The position numbers and the translations under genes are program-made. Source: Deltaproteobacteria bacterium (GTDB lineage Bacteria; Myxococcota_A; Polyangia; Polyangiales; Polyangiaceae). Taken from it: a stretch of 54,480 nucleotides of DNA. Below, one piece after another: positions 1 to 8,713 of this stretch; the first letter of the stretch is position 1; each line of letters opens with the position of its first letter. The notes beneath the pieces were generated by a model. It was not told the DNA's origin. It ran no database searches and saw only the letters and a program-made list of their open reading frames with translations. The stretch spans positions 1 through 54,480 of the forward strand of contig QJWJ01000432.1 of assembly GCA_003235365.1 (NCBI GenBank). Direction: 5' to 3'.

Positions 1-1486
1 CCTTCCGCAGGCGCTTCGCGGCGGTGGCGGACTGGGGCGCCGGTGCGGAGAAGCGTGGTTCTCCTTTGGCCTTGAGTCGGCGTTTGAGGGGATCGAGACC
101 CTTGACGGGTTGTTGCGCTGCCAAGCGTCGCGCCGCGTCGCGCTTCCGTGCGGCACGACGTGCGCGTGCCAGCAATTGCAAGAAGGACGTGACGGACCGT
201 TCACTCACACCCCACCAGGACATCTCCCGGAGCGCGTCACGAAGATCACGCACGTCGAGCAACGCACAAAGTTTGAGTGTTGCTTCCGAAAGATCCTGCT
301 CGGTCATCATTTCCGGCGCGATTCGCGCGGCGAGGCGTCGCAGGCTCGACAGACGGACCGTGGCTCGTTTGAGCGAGAGCCGATCCAGGAACAGCTCCAT
401 GCGCAATGCATCCAAGAACTCGGCCGAGCCTTCTCGAACCAAGGCCATCACCTGGCACTCGGCGTCAATTTCCTCCTGCAGCCGCTCTTCGAAGGTGTTG
501 GCGCCGATGCCGAGATCGCTCAGCGTGATGCGGGTTTCTTCGTCGGTGAAGAAGCCCCACTGCGCGCTCAATCGATCCAGAACGCGGGTCGACACGTCGT
601 CTGGCGACGGACCGGTCGAGGTGTCGAGCTCGAGTGAATTGCCCTGCAGTACGAACCGCGCCGCTGCGTTGCGCGCGTGGCGAGGAAGTTGTCCGGTCAG
701 CGCCAGAAACTCGACCACGTCAGTGAACGGTAGCGCTTCGTCGAATTCCCAGAACAGCACCGGAGCGTCGGCGGCAAAACTGTCGACGAATTGCTCGTCG
801 TCTTGGCGGTCGTCTTCTTCGTTCCGCACGGCGGCGCCAAGAGAGATGGTGCTACTCGCCGTCGCCTGCCGTGCTCTCGGCAGCCGTTCGAGCAACGTGA
901 TGGCGTCTTCGCGCTTCAAGTCGTAGGCCGACAGCATGCTCACCAGCAGGCGGTAGTCGCTGCCGTTGGCCAGCCCAGCTTTACGCAGGATCGCCGGGTA
1001 GGTCCGGTCGCGGTAGGGCAGCGACTTTGCGGCCTTGATGATCGCATCTCCTGCGTCTTTCGAGATGGTGCCGGGAACCACCAGACGCTCCACGGCGTAG
1101 CGCACGTTCACCATCGGCTCGCACAGGGGGCGCCCCGTTTCCGGATCGAACGCGATGGCCACTTCGTCATCGTCTTGGAGCGAGCCGTTGCGAAACATCT
1201 CGTAGACGCGCCCCACTCCGACGACACCAGGCACTTCGGTCGCCCGCAAGGCGCCCATGCTCGAGCTGCCGAATACCGTGATACCTCGTTTCAGGGCGCT
1301 CCGCACTTCCCGTGGGCTGACAGCGAGGTTCTGATCGAACACGCCGTCGATGATGCCCACGGTAATTCCCCCGGGCAGATCGACCAGGTCGCCTCGCCGT
1401 ACCGGGGGGCGAAAGTCCGCTTCCAAGAAGCGTTTGGCTTCAGTAACGGGGAGTGATGGTCCCAGGTATACGACGGGAATGTCCAT
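1..1486 (-). CDS. TfuA-like protein (partial, runs off left edge)
   Basis: Reads from an ATG at 1486 to the window edge without a stop, at least 495 residues. The first ~110 residues match the TfuA core: a VYLGPSLP opening, a GD-LVDLPGG segment, GIIDGVFDQ, then VFGSSSMGALRATE followed by GVGRVYEMF. TfuA proteins are known as partners of YcaO enzymes, notably in peptide backbone thioamidation (thioglycine in methyl-CoM reductase, thioamitides). The remaining ~380 residues are helical and end in a basic Ala/Lys/Arg-rich stretch whose role I cannot name. The start has an AGAGG box 5 bases upstream and lies 15 bases after the ABC transporter stop, so it is the last visible gene of the operon. The 3' end and any following YcaO gene are outside the window. 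The TfuA call is firm; the thioamidation role is inferred. Confidence 0.85.
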   Translation of the reverse strand, partial: MDIPVVYLGPSLPVTEAKRFLEADFRPPVRRGDLVDLPGGITVGIIDGVFDQNLAVSPREVRSALKRGITVFGSSSMGALRATEVPGVVGVGRVYEMFRNGSLQDDDEVAIAFDPETGRPLCEPMVNVRYAVERLVVPGTISKDAGDAIIKAAKSLPYRDRTYPAILRKAGLANGSDYRLLVSMLSAYDLKREDAITLLERLPRARQATASSTISLGAAVRNEEDDRQDDEQFVDSFAADAPVLFWEFDEALPFTDVVEFLALTGQLPRHARNAAARFVLQGNSLELDTSTGPSPDDVSTRVLDRLSAQWGFFTDEETRITLSDLGIGANTFEERLQEEIDAECQVMALVREGSAEFLDALRMELFLDRLSLKRATVRLSSLRRLAARIAPEMMTEQDLSEATLKLCALLDVRDLRDALREMSWWGVSERSVTSFLQLLARARRAARKRDAARRLAAQQPVKGLDPLKRRLKAKGEPRFSAPAPQSATAAKRLRK

Positions 1487-1501
1487 GGTTGCCTCTTTGG
1501 G

Positions 1502-3589
1502 TCACTGGTGAGCGATCACCAGCAGGGTTTGTGCTCGCTTGCGCACACACTCCAAGGCAAGCGCGAGCGTTTCCGGGTCGAGCGCGGCAAAGCTCTCGTC
1601 GAAGATCAGTAGGTCCGCTCCTTGCAGGAGCGAACGCGCGATGAACACCCGGCTGCGTTCACCGTGGGAGAGCTGCCAACCCGTTTCGCCCAACAGTTGC
1701 GCGGCGCGGGACGGCATTTTTCCGAGCAGCTCCTTGAGGCCGAGTTCGAAGCACACCTGCCTGGCTTCGGGTGACAGTTCGCCCTCGAGTCCGCGGGGAT
1801 CCACATTGAAGCCGAACGTGTTCGAGAAGACGTAGTTCTCGTGGAATTGGGGTGAGGAGACGACGCGGCGACGCCATGCGTCTTGCGACACCGATGCGCA
1901 GTCGACGCCGTTCACCAAGATCGTCCCACTGGTCGCGCGGAGCTCACCGGTGAGCAATTTGGAGAACGTCGTCTTTCCCCCGCCCGAGGGGCCGCCGATC
2001 AAGATACGTTCGCCGCTTTCGATGCGCAGGTTCGTGTTTCGGAAGACCTCGCGTGCCCGATAAGTGAACGAAACCGAGGAGACGATCGTCGAGCGTCCCG
2101 CGTCGGATGTATCAGGCTTGGGGGGGCTGCTGGTGTCTTCGAGGCCGGCGTCGAACAGAGGTCGGACGCCTTGCCAGGCGCACCACCAGGCCGTGAAGCT
2201 GCGAGCTGCCGCGAGCAGCGCGGGGAGGCTCGTGTATCCTAGAAACACGCCGATCGCGGAGGGGAGCAACGCGGGGCCCGACGCCCCGAGCGCGAATACA
2301 AACAGCAGAGCAGCTCCACCACTGAGTAGCCACAGCCGCCCGTAGACTTCCGTCAACGTCGTCAGCCGGTCCAGACTCGTCACGACCTTCCCATAGCCGT
2401 GCAGCGCAGCGTCCTCCTCGTCGTGTAGAGTGGACGGGTTGGCCTGAACGGCTCGTGTTCGATGCCCGACGATCTTCTCCACCAAGTCTTCGCTGAGCGC
2501 GAGGCGCGCGCGGTAGCAGTCGCGATAGCGACGGTGGTGGGCCACGGCTAGCCCGATGGCGAACGCGAAGAACAGGGCGAGCAGCGACAGCTCGACCATT
2601 GGCAAAACGCCGACGGCGAGCAGCACCGCGGCGGCAAGCAGTTGTCCTGTCGGAGCCAAGACTCCGAAGAGCTGAGTGACGTTGGCTTGTTCGACGACAC
2701 TGGCTTCGTTCAGGCGAGCGATCATCGAGCCAAAGCCGGACGCGCGCAGTTCGGACTCGCTGATTCGGAGCGTGCCTTCGAGCAGTCGCTTCTTGAAGGT
2801 CGCGGCTGCGTCGATGGACGCATGACCCAGAACGTATGACGCGATGTACTGCAACGGCACGTTCGACGCTGCTAGCAAGCTCCAGGCGATGACCCGACTT
2901 GCGTCGATGACGCCGGTCAGAGCTGATGCGCCAAGGGTGAACGCCGCCAGAGCCGCGACGAGCCCTTGGGCAGCGGTGGTCGCCACATAGGCGACCAGGC
3001 GCTGACGAACCCCCAGCTCACGCAGCTGCGCCCAGAACGGTTGAGCGCCGCTCGGGGCGTAGCGAACGACGGTGAACGGTTGGCTAGTGAACTCGCCCCG
3101 CTCGATCATTCGCTGCAAGACGCGGCGACCCGCAGGCAGATCTTCGAACAGGCGAGTCAGAAGAGATTCGTCGGCTGAAGCGAACGCCAACGCCTCGCAC
3201 AATTCGTCGACGTTCAGGTGGCGTTGAGATCCGTCCGGGCAGATCACACTGCAGTCGCGACGCCCGGACCGAATCAACGTCAACGCGCGCTCATCGCCGT
3301 CACGGCTGGTCACCGCGACGACGTAGGGACCAGACCGTGCCAGAGCGTTGCGGAGCGTTCGTGCATCGGCCTGCTCGGGCAGGCCTTCCACCCCCAGTTT
3401 GCGTCCGGCGTGACGGAGCCAGCGCGAAAGATCGGCGTTGCCTGGCGTCGGCTCGAAAGAGCCCTTGGGCGCGTGACCTATCGTGGGCAGCTCTGAGCGA
3501 ATGATGACCTCTGCCACTGCACGTCCGAGGTCACCGGTCTGCCAGTAGCTGCGGGCTGGCAGAGCTGGTTCAGGCGCTGACGCGCTCAT
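1502..3589 (-). CDS. ABC transporter permease/ATPase with degenerate C39-like N-terminus
   Basis: About 695 residues. The N-terminal ~150 residues look like a C39 peptidase fold that has lost its catalytic Cys: a PYVVAVTS strand and a later CPDGSQRHLNVDEL segment resemble the His and Asp regions of C39, but no Cys-Gly motif is present. Membrane helices follow (roughly residues 180-450). The nucleotide-binding domain has Walker A GGPSGGGKTT, a signature of LSHGE instead of LSGGQ, Walker B LLIFDESFAALD, and stops right after the H-loop His (VIAHQ). The ATG at 3589 overlaps the end of the preceding C39-ABC gene. Tandem peptidase and non-peptidase ABC proteins plus HlyD are typical of RiPP export loci of the NHLP/proteusin kind. 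Likely forms a heteromeric exporter with its neighbour in the inner membrane. Confidence 0.85.
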   Translation of the reverse strand: MSASAPEPALPARSYWQTGDLGRAVAEVIIRSELPTIGHAPKGSFEPTPGNADLSRWLRHAGRKLGVEGLPEQADARTLRNALARSGPYVVAVTSRDGDERALTLIRSGRRDCSVICPDGSQRHLNVDELCEALAFASADESLLTRLFEDLPAGRRVLQRMIERGEFTSQPFTVVRYAPSGAQPFWAQLRELGVRQRLVAYVATTAAQGLVAALAAFTLGASALTGVIDASRVIAWSLLAASNVPLQYIASYVLGHASIDAAATFKKRLLEGTLRISESELRASGFGSMIARLNEASVVEQANVTQLFGVLAPTGQLLAAAVLLAVGVLPMVELSLLALFFAFAIGLAVAHHRRYRDCYRARLALSEDLVEKIVGHRTRAVQANPSTLHDEEDAALHGYGKVVTSLDRLTTLTEVYGRLWLLSGGAALLFVFALGASGPALLPSAIGVFLGYTSLPALLAAARSFTAWWCAWQGVRPLFDAGLEDTSSPPKPDTSDAGRSTIVSSVSFTYRAREVFRNTNLRIESGERILIGGPSGGGKTTFSKLLTGELRATSGTILVNGVDCASVSQDAWRRRVVSSPQFHENYVFSNTFGFNVDPRGLEGELSPEARQVCFELGLKELLGKMPSRAAQLLGETGWQLSHGERSRVFIARSLLQGADLLIFDESFAALDPETLALALECVRKRAQTLLVIAHQ

Positions 3590-6236
3590 CGACGATACCT
3601 CCCCGTTCGACGCGCAACCGGCGCCATGCCTCATCGCCCCAGAGCCGCGTCAACGCGTCGGTTTCCGCGTCGAGCAAGTCTCTGAAGCGCGACGTATTGC
3701 GAGACAGTTCTTTGGGGTTGCCGTCTTCGACGATTTGCCCGTTCTCGAGGACCAACACCCGCGGGAAGTCCAACGCGGAGTGGATGTCGTGACTGACCGA
3801 CAGCAACGTGGCGTCGGGCAACGCACACCGCACGTTGTGCGTCAGACGCTGGCGAGTGGTGCGATCGAGACCGCGAAACGACTCGTCCAAAGCCACCAGC
3901 CGCACATCCGCGCGGCGCAGTCCTCGCGCCAAGCGGATCCGCTGCCCCTCGCCGCCGGAGATCAAGCTCCCTTCTGGACCGACGCGTGTGTCCAGACCCC
4001 GATCCATCCGATCGATCACGTCCAGTAGGTCCGACAGCTCCGCCGTCTCGACGAGGGGGCGTCGGGTTGCATCGGGGATGGAGTAGTCGACGTTGTCTCG
4101 AATGGTCGAGTCCCAGAGTTGTACGCCAGGGTCGACCCAGATCGTCGATTCGAGCAGACGACCTCTGCTCGCTCGGGTCATCGGCTGACCGTCGACCCGC
4201 AGCGTTCCAGCAGTCGGTTTCCAGAAACCCAGCAGCAGACCCACCAACGACGACTTCCCCGAGCCCGACCTGCCGACGATCGCGACGTGTTCTCCGGGGG
4301 CGATGTCGAGCGACACGTTGCGCAGGATCGGAACCTGGTTTGCTATCACGGTGACGTCCTGAAAACGGATTGCCGCGCCCGAACTCGTCGGTTTCGAGGG
4401 CGTTCCCGTCGGCTCGTCTGCATTCGCGTAGCGAGTGATCTCGAGCAAGCGCGTCAGTGCCACGCTCTGCAAGGGGTAACTCTGCGCGAAGGAGACGAGA
4501 GCGCGAACAGTCGGCGGGATGCGAAACGCCCAGAACGCGAGGAGTACGAACAAACGTGGATCGCTCCCGCTCGACACGAAGACGAGCATCACGCTGGCCA
4601 ACAGCGCAACCGCAACGATGCCGTTGAGCGCCTCGAGCGTTGCGGTGGTGCGAACTAGCGACCAGCTCGTCGTCTTCCAACGCTCGAGTTCGCCTTGTTG
4701 CTCAGCTCTGAACGAATCTTGATAACCGTGCAGACGGATCGGACGGCTGCCTCGCAGCGCATCGAGAAACAGCGTGAGTAGGCGCGAGGCGTGTACCTGG
4801 TTGCGCGTGTCCAACTCACGCAGGCGGCTCCGAGTGATTGCAAAGGTCATTGCGAGCAGAGCCGACCCGATCAACAGCGGCGGCAGGTAGACCAAACCCA
4901 GCCACCCGATGGCGATCAGCGTCACGACCAGATCGGCGAGTGCTCGGAGCGCGGTCAACATGGATCCCGGCAGCTGGTTTGCGGTGACCAAGTTGTGAGC
5001 GCGATAGGCCAGATCAGTCGTTGGGCGAGAGCGGATGAAGTGGTCTTCGACACGCGGCAGGGCAATCAGCGTTTCGATGCGCGTCTTGAGCTCGAGGTAC
5101 CTACCCAGACTCGCCCCGCCGTACGATGCTGCAACCTCCAGCGCCAAGATGACGACGACCAACATCCCCAGTACGACCGCCGACCCCAGTCGTGTGCCGA
5201 AGGTCGTCAGTAGCCGAGGGGCGTCGATCGCGAAGCGATAGACCAGAAGCTCCACGGTGGATGCAATCGAGAGAAGGATGGAGCTTCCCGCCAACGCGTA
5301 GGCGAACCATCGGGTTCGCCGTCCGAGCAGCCGCTGCAGGTGACTCAGCAAGCTGGCCGACTCCGAACCGTTTCGTTCTCGTTTGCGCGACGTACGGTCT
5401 GCTTGTGCGGTTTGAGCTTCGGGTCGTGCGACTTCCGCGGCGTGGGGGGCGGCACGCGAAGGACCGGTCCGACTCGGCTCCGGTGGAGCGAGCAACACGG
5501 TTCCGACGGTGCGGACGTCGTCGCCGTCAGGTCGGATGACGCTGAGTTTGCGCGCGAGAGTTTCATCGCGCGTGGCCGCTTCGTACGTCCTTCGGAACAG
5601 GCGCTCGTTCCATCGACGACTCTTGCCGCCATCGGTTTTCGCGACACGCGCGAGCAGGCGCAACGCGCCGTCGAGTGCGGCGACTTCGACTGGATTGACA
5701 CGGTCCATGACCGGCGTCGCGATTTCCGTCACGGTTTCCCGCGGGAGAAACTCGTCAGCGCGTCGGAGCAGTGCCTCGCGGTACGAGTTGTCGGCCATCC
5801 AGCACCGCCAGTCGTCGTGGTTCAACTCGAACGGATGCGGAAAGAGATCTCGAACGAAATCGTCGCGGTGAACCCAAGAACGTCCGCCAGCGGGATCCAT
5901 GATCTGCAGGTACGGTCCGACGCGGCGCCACACCGTCACGAAATGGGGGATCCCCCGACCTCGCGCGACGATGGCGAGCAGGGGCAAGCGACCTTCCATT
6001 ACCGAGCCCACGAGATCCGTTGGCACGACGTGTTGGACGACCTCGACGCCGAGCTCATTGCACAGATCTTCGAGCGAATCGATCGAAGTGCCATCGACAC
6101 CGGTCTGACACAATTCGCGAAGCGCCTCGTAGTTGACGTGCACGCCGTGCCCCGACAACAACGTGAACACGGCGGCGACCCCGCAGTCCATCGACGATAG
6201 TTGCAGGCACTCGGGTGCCAAGAAGGGGCGGCTCAC
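3570..6236 (-). CDS. Peptidase C39-containing ABC transporter (leader-cleaving peptide exporter)
   Basis: 888 residues. Residues 1-130 form a C39 peptidase with Cys18 (in SSMDCGVA), His98 (GIPHFVTVW) and Asp114 (IMDPAGG), the catalytic triad that removes double-glycine-type leaders during export. An Arg/Ser/Ala-rich linker follows, then a membrane domain (about 300-600) and a nucleotide-binding domain with Walker A GRSGSGKSS near residue 655, signature ISGGEGQR and Walker B VRLVALDES. Starts with GTG in a GTGA overlap with the HlyD stop, so the two are translationally coupled. Together with HlyD and the second ABC protein it should form an export machine that matures and secretes a ribosomal peptide. 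Longer than a usual C39-ABC protein (~700) because of the region between peptidase and membrane domain (about 140-300), which I do not recognise. Confidence 0.93.
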   Translation of the reverse strand: MSRPFLAPECLQLSSMDCGVAAVFTLLSGHGVHVNYEALRELCQTGVDGTSIDSLEDLCNELGVEVVQHVVPTDLVGSVMEGRLPLLAIVARGRGIPHFVTVWRRVGPYLQIMDPAGGRSWVHRDDFVRDLFPHPFELNHDDWRCWMADNSYREALLRRADEFLPRETVTEIATPVMDRVNPVEVAALDGALRLLARVAKTDGGKSRRWNERLFRRTYEAATRDETLARKLSVIRPDGDDVRTVGTVLLAPPEPSRTGPSRAAPHAAEVARPEAQTAQADRTSRKRERNGSESASLLSHLQRLLGRRTRWFAYALAGSSILLSIASTVELLVYRFAIDAPRLLTTFGTRLGSAVVLGMLVVVILALEVAASYGGASLGRYLELKTRIETLIALPRVEDHFIRSRPTTDLAYRAHNLVTANQLPGSMLTALRALADLVVTLIAIGWLGLVYLPPLLIGSALLAMTFAITRSRLRELDTRNQVHASRLLTLFLDALRGSRPIRLHGYQDSFRAEQQGELERWKTTSWSLVRTTATLEALNGIVAVALLASVMLVFVSSGSDPRLFVLLAFWAFRIPPTVRALVSFAQSYPLQSVALTRLLEITRYANADEPTGTPSKPTSSGAAIRFQDVTVIANQVPILRNVSLDIAPGEHVAIVGRSGSGKSSLVGLLLGFWKPTAGTLRVDGQPMTRASRGRLLESTIWVDPGVQLWDSTIRDNVDYSIPDATRRPLVETAELSDLLDVIDRMDRGLDTRVGPEGSLISGGEGQRIRLARGLRRADVRLVALDESFRGLDRTTRQRLTHNVRCALPDATLLSVSHDIHSALDFPRVLVLENGQIVEDGNPKELSRNTSRFRDLLDAETDALTRLWGDEAWRRLRVERGGIVDERVSA

Positions 6237-7405
6237 GTGGTGATTCTCCCGTCGTCCGGAGTTCCCGTGACGGATCGGGCCACGGAACGCAGCAGCATCT
6301 TCAATGGAGTCGTCACCTCGACTTCGACTTCACAGGAGCCCGTGAGTCCGTGTTCGAGGGGGATCGCGGGGTTGGGCGCGACGATCGACAACTCGGCCCG
6401 AATCAAACCGTCGCGGGGTTCGAGCGCGATGGCAGTCGTCGTGGCGCTGACCGTTCCGAATTGTGCCCACGGGTACGAATCGAATCGCAACGTCGCCTTT
6501 TGACCGGGTCGCAGTCGCCCCACACTCTGTTGGGGAGAAAACGACGCGACGACTCGCAGTGCTCCGGGGGAGACGATCGTGGCGACGCGTTCGTCCGAGG
6601 TGAGCGTCATCCCGACGGATACCGTCATCACGTCGGCGAGCACACCTGCAACCGGTGCGCGCACCGTCCGTCGAGCGATTTCGTGGTCCAGCGTGTGTAC
6701 CTGTGCCTGCCACTTTTCGACCTCGGCTTGCGCTTGCGCGATGTTCAGCTGCACTGCTGCCAGCCGCGCTTCGCGCTCACGCAAGCTGGTGGTCGTTGCC
6801 GCAGCGTCGAGCGCCGCCTGGGCGGAAGTGGCCAGAACGCGCGCACGCTGGGTTTCCGCATCGGCGGCGCTGCGCAATGCGTCCAGGCTCGAGATCAACG
6901 TCTCTTGGTGCAGCTTTGCGTCGATCTGGGACTCCTTCTCTTTGAACTGCAACGCCTTCTCGTCGAGCGACACGCGGGCCTTCGCGGTACGCGTCGTTTG
7001 CCTGGCCATTTGGGCCACCGCGCCTCGCACGCGTTGCTCCGCATCGAATTCGGCGCGCAACGCGTCGAGGGCCATTGCCCCCGTGCGGATCGCAACCTGA
7101 AGCTCGTCGCGGCGTAACCGTAGCGAGGTCGCGTCGAGTTGGACGATGACGTCGCCCCGCTCGACGTAGCGCCCGAGCTGGACGTTGGCTTCGCTCACCT
7201 GTCCCTCGATGGGCACTTGAACTTGCACTGGCAGGTCCTGCACTTCGATCCTGGCCGATTCGGAGACCACGTGCAGGGCCATCGTCCCGCGGAACAACCA
7301 CGCTGCCCACGCACCGAACAGTGTCAGCAATGCCACGACGACGCCCAACCGTTGGCGGACTCCCTGGTAGCGTATGAAGTGACGTGTTCTCGAGAAGTGA
7401 GTCAC
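6233..7405 (-). CDS. HlyD-family membrane fusion protein (periplasmic adaptor)
   Basis: About 390 residues. One N-terminal membrane helix (about 21-38, GVVVALLTLFGAWAAWLF), then a biotinyl-lipoyl-like half (VQVPIEGQVSEANVQLGRYVERGD), a long coiled coil rich in Ala, Gln, Arg and Glu, the second lipoyl half (RTVRAPVAGVLADVMTVSVG) and a beta-barrel region, which is the HlyD order. I chose GTG at 7405: it has a GAGGA box upstream and lies 109 bases after the previous gene, whereas any earlier start would overlap that gene extensively. It bridges the two ABC proteins to the outer membrane. No outer-membrane channel gene is visible in the operon, so a TolC-like partner would be encoded elsewhere. 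Confidence 0.92.
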   Translation of the reverse strand: MTHFSRTRHFIRYQGVRQRLGVVVALLTLFGAWAAWLFRGTMALHVVSESARIEVQDLPVQVQVPIEGQVSEANVQLGRYVERGDVIVQLDATSLRLRRDELQVAIRTGAMALDALRAEFDAEQRVRGAVAQMARQTTRTAKARVSLDEKALQFKEKESQIDAKLHQETLISSLDALRSAADAETQRARVLATSAQAALDAAATTTSLREREARLAAVQLNIAQAQAEVEKWQAQVHTLDHEIARRTVRAPVAGVLADVMTVSVGMTLTSDERVATIVSPGALRVVASFSPQQSVGRLRPGQKATLRFDSYPWAQFGTVSATTTAIALEPRDGLIRAELSIVAPNPAIPLEHGLTGSCEVEVEVTTPLKMLLRSVARSVTGTPDDGRITT

Positions 7406-7514
7406 AGATCGATCCTCGACCGCAACTGCTGATAGCGATGGACGCGACGGAATGCCGACGTGATGTGCGGGCTCCAGGAGCGAGCCATCGTTTCGCCGCA
7501 GAGGTTCAGCGAGT

Positions 7515-8684
7515 TCAATCCAGGCTACCTTCGAAATGTTCTCCGACGAAGTGGAAGAACGTGGCCGCCGTGAAGTTGCGTGCGGGTTGCGGGTTTCTCC
7601 AATGGAAGTACTCCGTCCCTCGATAGAGCAGACCGTCGCCCATACCGAGCTTGACCCGTCGAGCTCGGCCACCGACTTCGAGGTAGATTGGCCAAGCGTT
7701 TGCCCGGTCCTTTTCAGGGCGCGTATCCCAGATGAGCGACAGATTCCACTCGCACTGGGGGCGGTCCTTGTGCTTGTCGAGTACGGCGCCAGGCAGGTAG
7801 ACACTGAAGAACGAGTACGATGCGCGCAGGCGGCGTGACGTGACGTGACTGACCAGCGGTACGAGCTGTTCGTGGATCGCCGAAGACAACGGCTCGCGAT
7901 AGTGGGAACGACGCCGTTCGACCTGAGAATCAGACCTGCTCAGATACCCTTCTCGCTCCATTGCGCGAAAGTAGCTACGCAGGTGTGCCAACTGCAGGGG
8001 ACTGAAGAGGTTGCGAAGGACGACGTACTCGTTCTCCTCCAGTGCGCGCTTCGAAGCGCTGCTCGATGCTTCGAAGGCCTCGCCGTCTTGCATCGCAGGC
8101 GCCACCAGCACCTTCGCATCGGTCAGGATGGTTCTTTGGCGTTCGTCGAGCTGATGTGGCGACAAGCGACCCGATTGGAGCCGTTCGATGCAGTTGCGGA
8201 CCCGCTCATCGGGCCACCACGGGAAGAGGATGCGCGTTGAAGGATCCTCGACCCAAAGCACTGGGAATCTCTCCGACGGCCCGAGCTTCCACGCCCGGCT
8301 TCGAATTGCTGGAGGAACCTTCGGCGAGTGTTGCCAATGGATGTGCTCATTGAGCTTTCGAGCGCCGCGTGCGAGGGTGCTCGTCGCGGACCTGGGCAGA
8401 AGTCGTGGCCGTCCGAAACTCAGCGGAGCTGTGAAAGCGACATCTTTCGGGACGTCTTTGCGTTCGACGAAGACGCCCTCACGCAACATCGTTTCGACCA
8501 CGTGTGGGTTCACGGCGTCCCCGCCCTCGAGTAGGGCTGCCACCATCGCTGGGTCGTCGACCTCTCGGACTCCCCATCCCCGAACTCGAAACTTCACGAC
8601 TGGCTTGTGTTCGACGACCAACGTCGGGTTCTGAACCCAGCGGGCTGGTTCTTGGCTCGTCGGTGATGCGGGCTTCGTTGGCAA
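7515..8684 (-). CDS. 2OG-Fe(II) oxygenase-like protein with novel N-terminal domain
   Basis: About 389 residues from a TTG start. The TTG at 8684 is preceded by a perfect GGAGG at 8692-8696 with 7 bases spacing, which decides the start. The C-terminal ~170 residues fit a prolyl-4-hydroxylase-type double-stranded beta helix: HxD at about residues 305-307 (LDKHKDRP), a distal His near 361 (TEYFHWRNP) and a nearby Arg that could bind 2-oxoglutarate. The N-terminal part (residues ~20-75, with RVRGWGVREVDD, then ALLEGGDAVNPHVVETMLREGVFV) resembles a small winged-helix, possibly a peptide-binding element like those of other RiPP enzymes, but this is a guess. In the operon it sits between the cupin gene and HlyD, so peptide hydroxylation is the obvious hypothesis. 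Confidence 0.72.
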   Translation of the reverse strand: MPTKPASPTSQEPARWVQNPTLVVEHKPVVKFRVRGWGVREVDDPAMVAALLEGGDAVNPHVVETMLREGVFVERKDVPKDVAFTAPLSFGRPRLLPRSATSTLARGARKLNEHIHWQHSPKVPPAIRSRAWKLGPSERFPVLWVEDPSTRILFPWWPDERVRNCIERLQSGRLSPHQLDERQRTILTDAKVLVAPAMQDGEAFEASSSASKRALEENEYVVLRNLFSPLQLAHLRSYFRAMEREGYLSRSDSQVERRRSHYREPLSSAIHEQLVPLVSHVTSRRLRASYSFFSVYLPGAVLDKHKDRPQCEWNLSLIWDTRPEKDRANAWPIYLEVGGRARRVKLGMGDGLLYRGTEYFHWRNPQPARNFTAATFFHFVGEHFEGSLD

Positions 8685-8713
8685 GGTGCGACCTCCGGCG
8701 GTTTGGGGTGAGT

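Noticed and set aside
24..926. Long plus-strand open frame of 300 codons at the left edge
   Set aside because: It is antisense to the TfuA-like gene, and its Ser/Arg-rich translation has no domain pattern; the minus strand gives a clear TfuA core.
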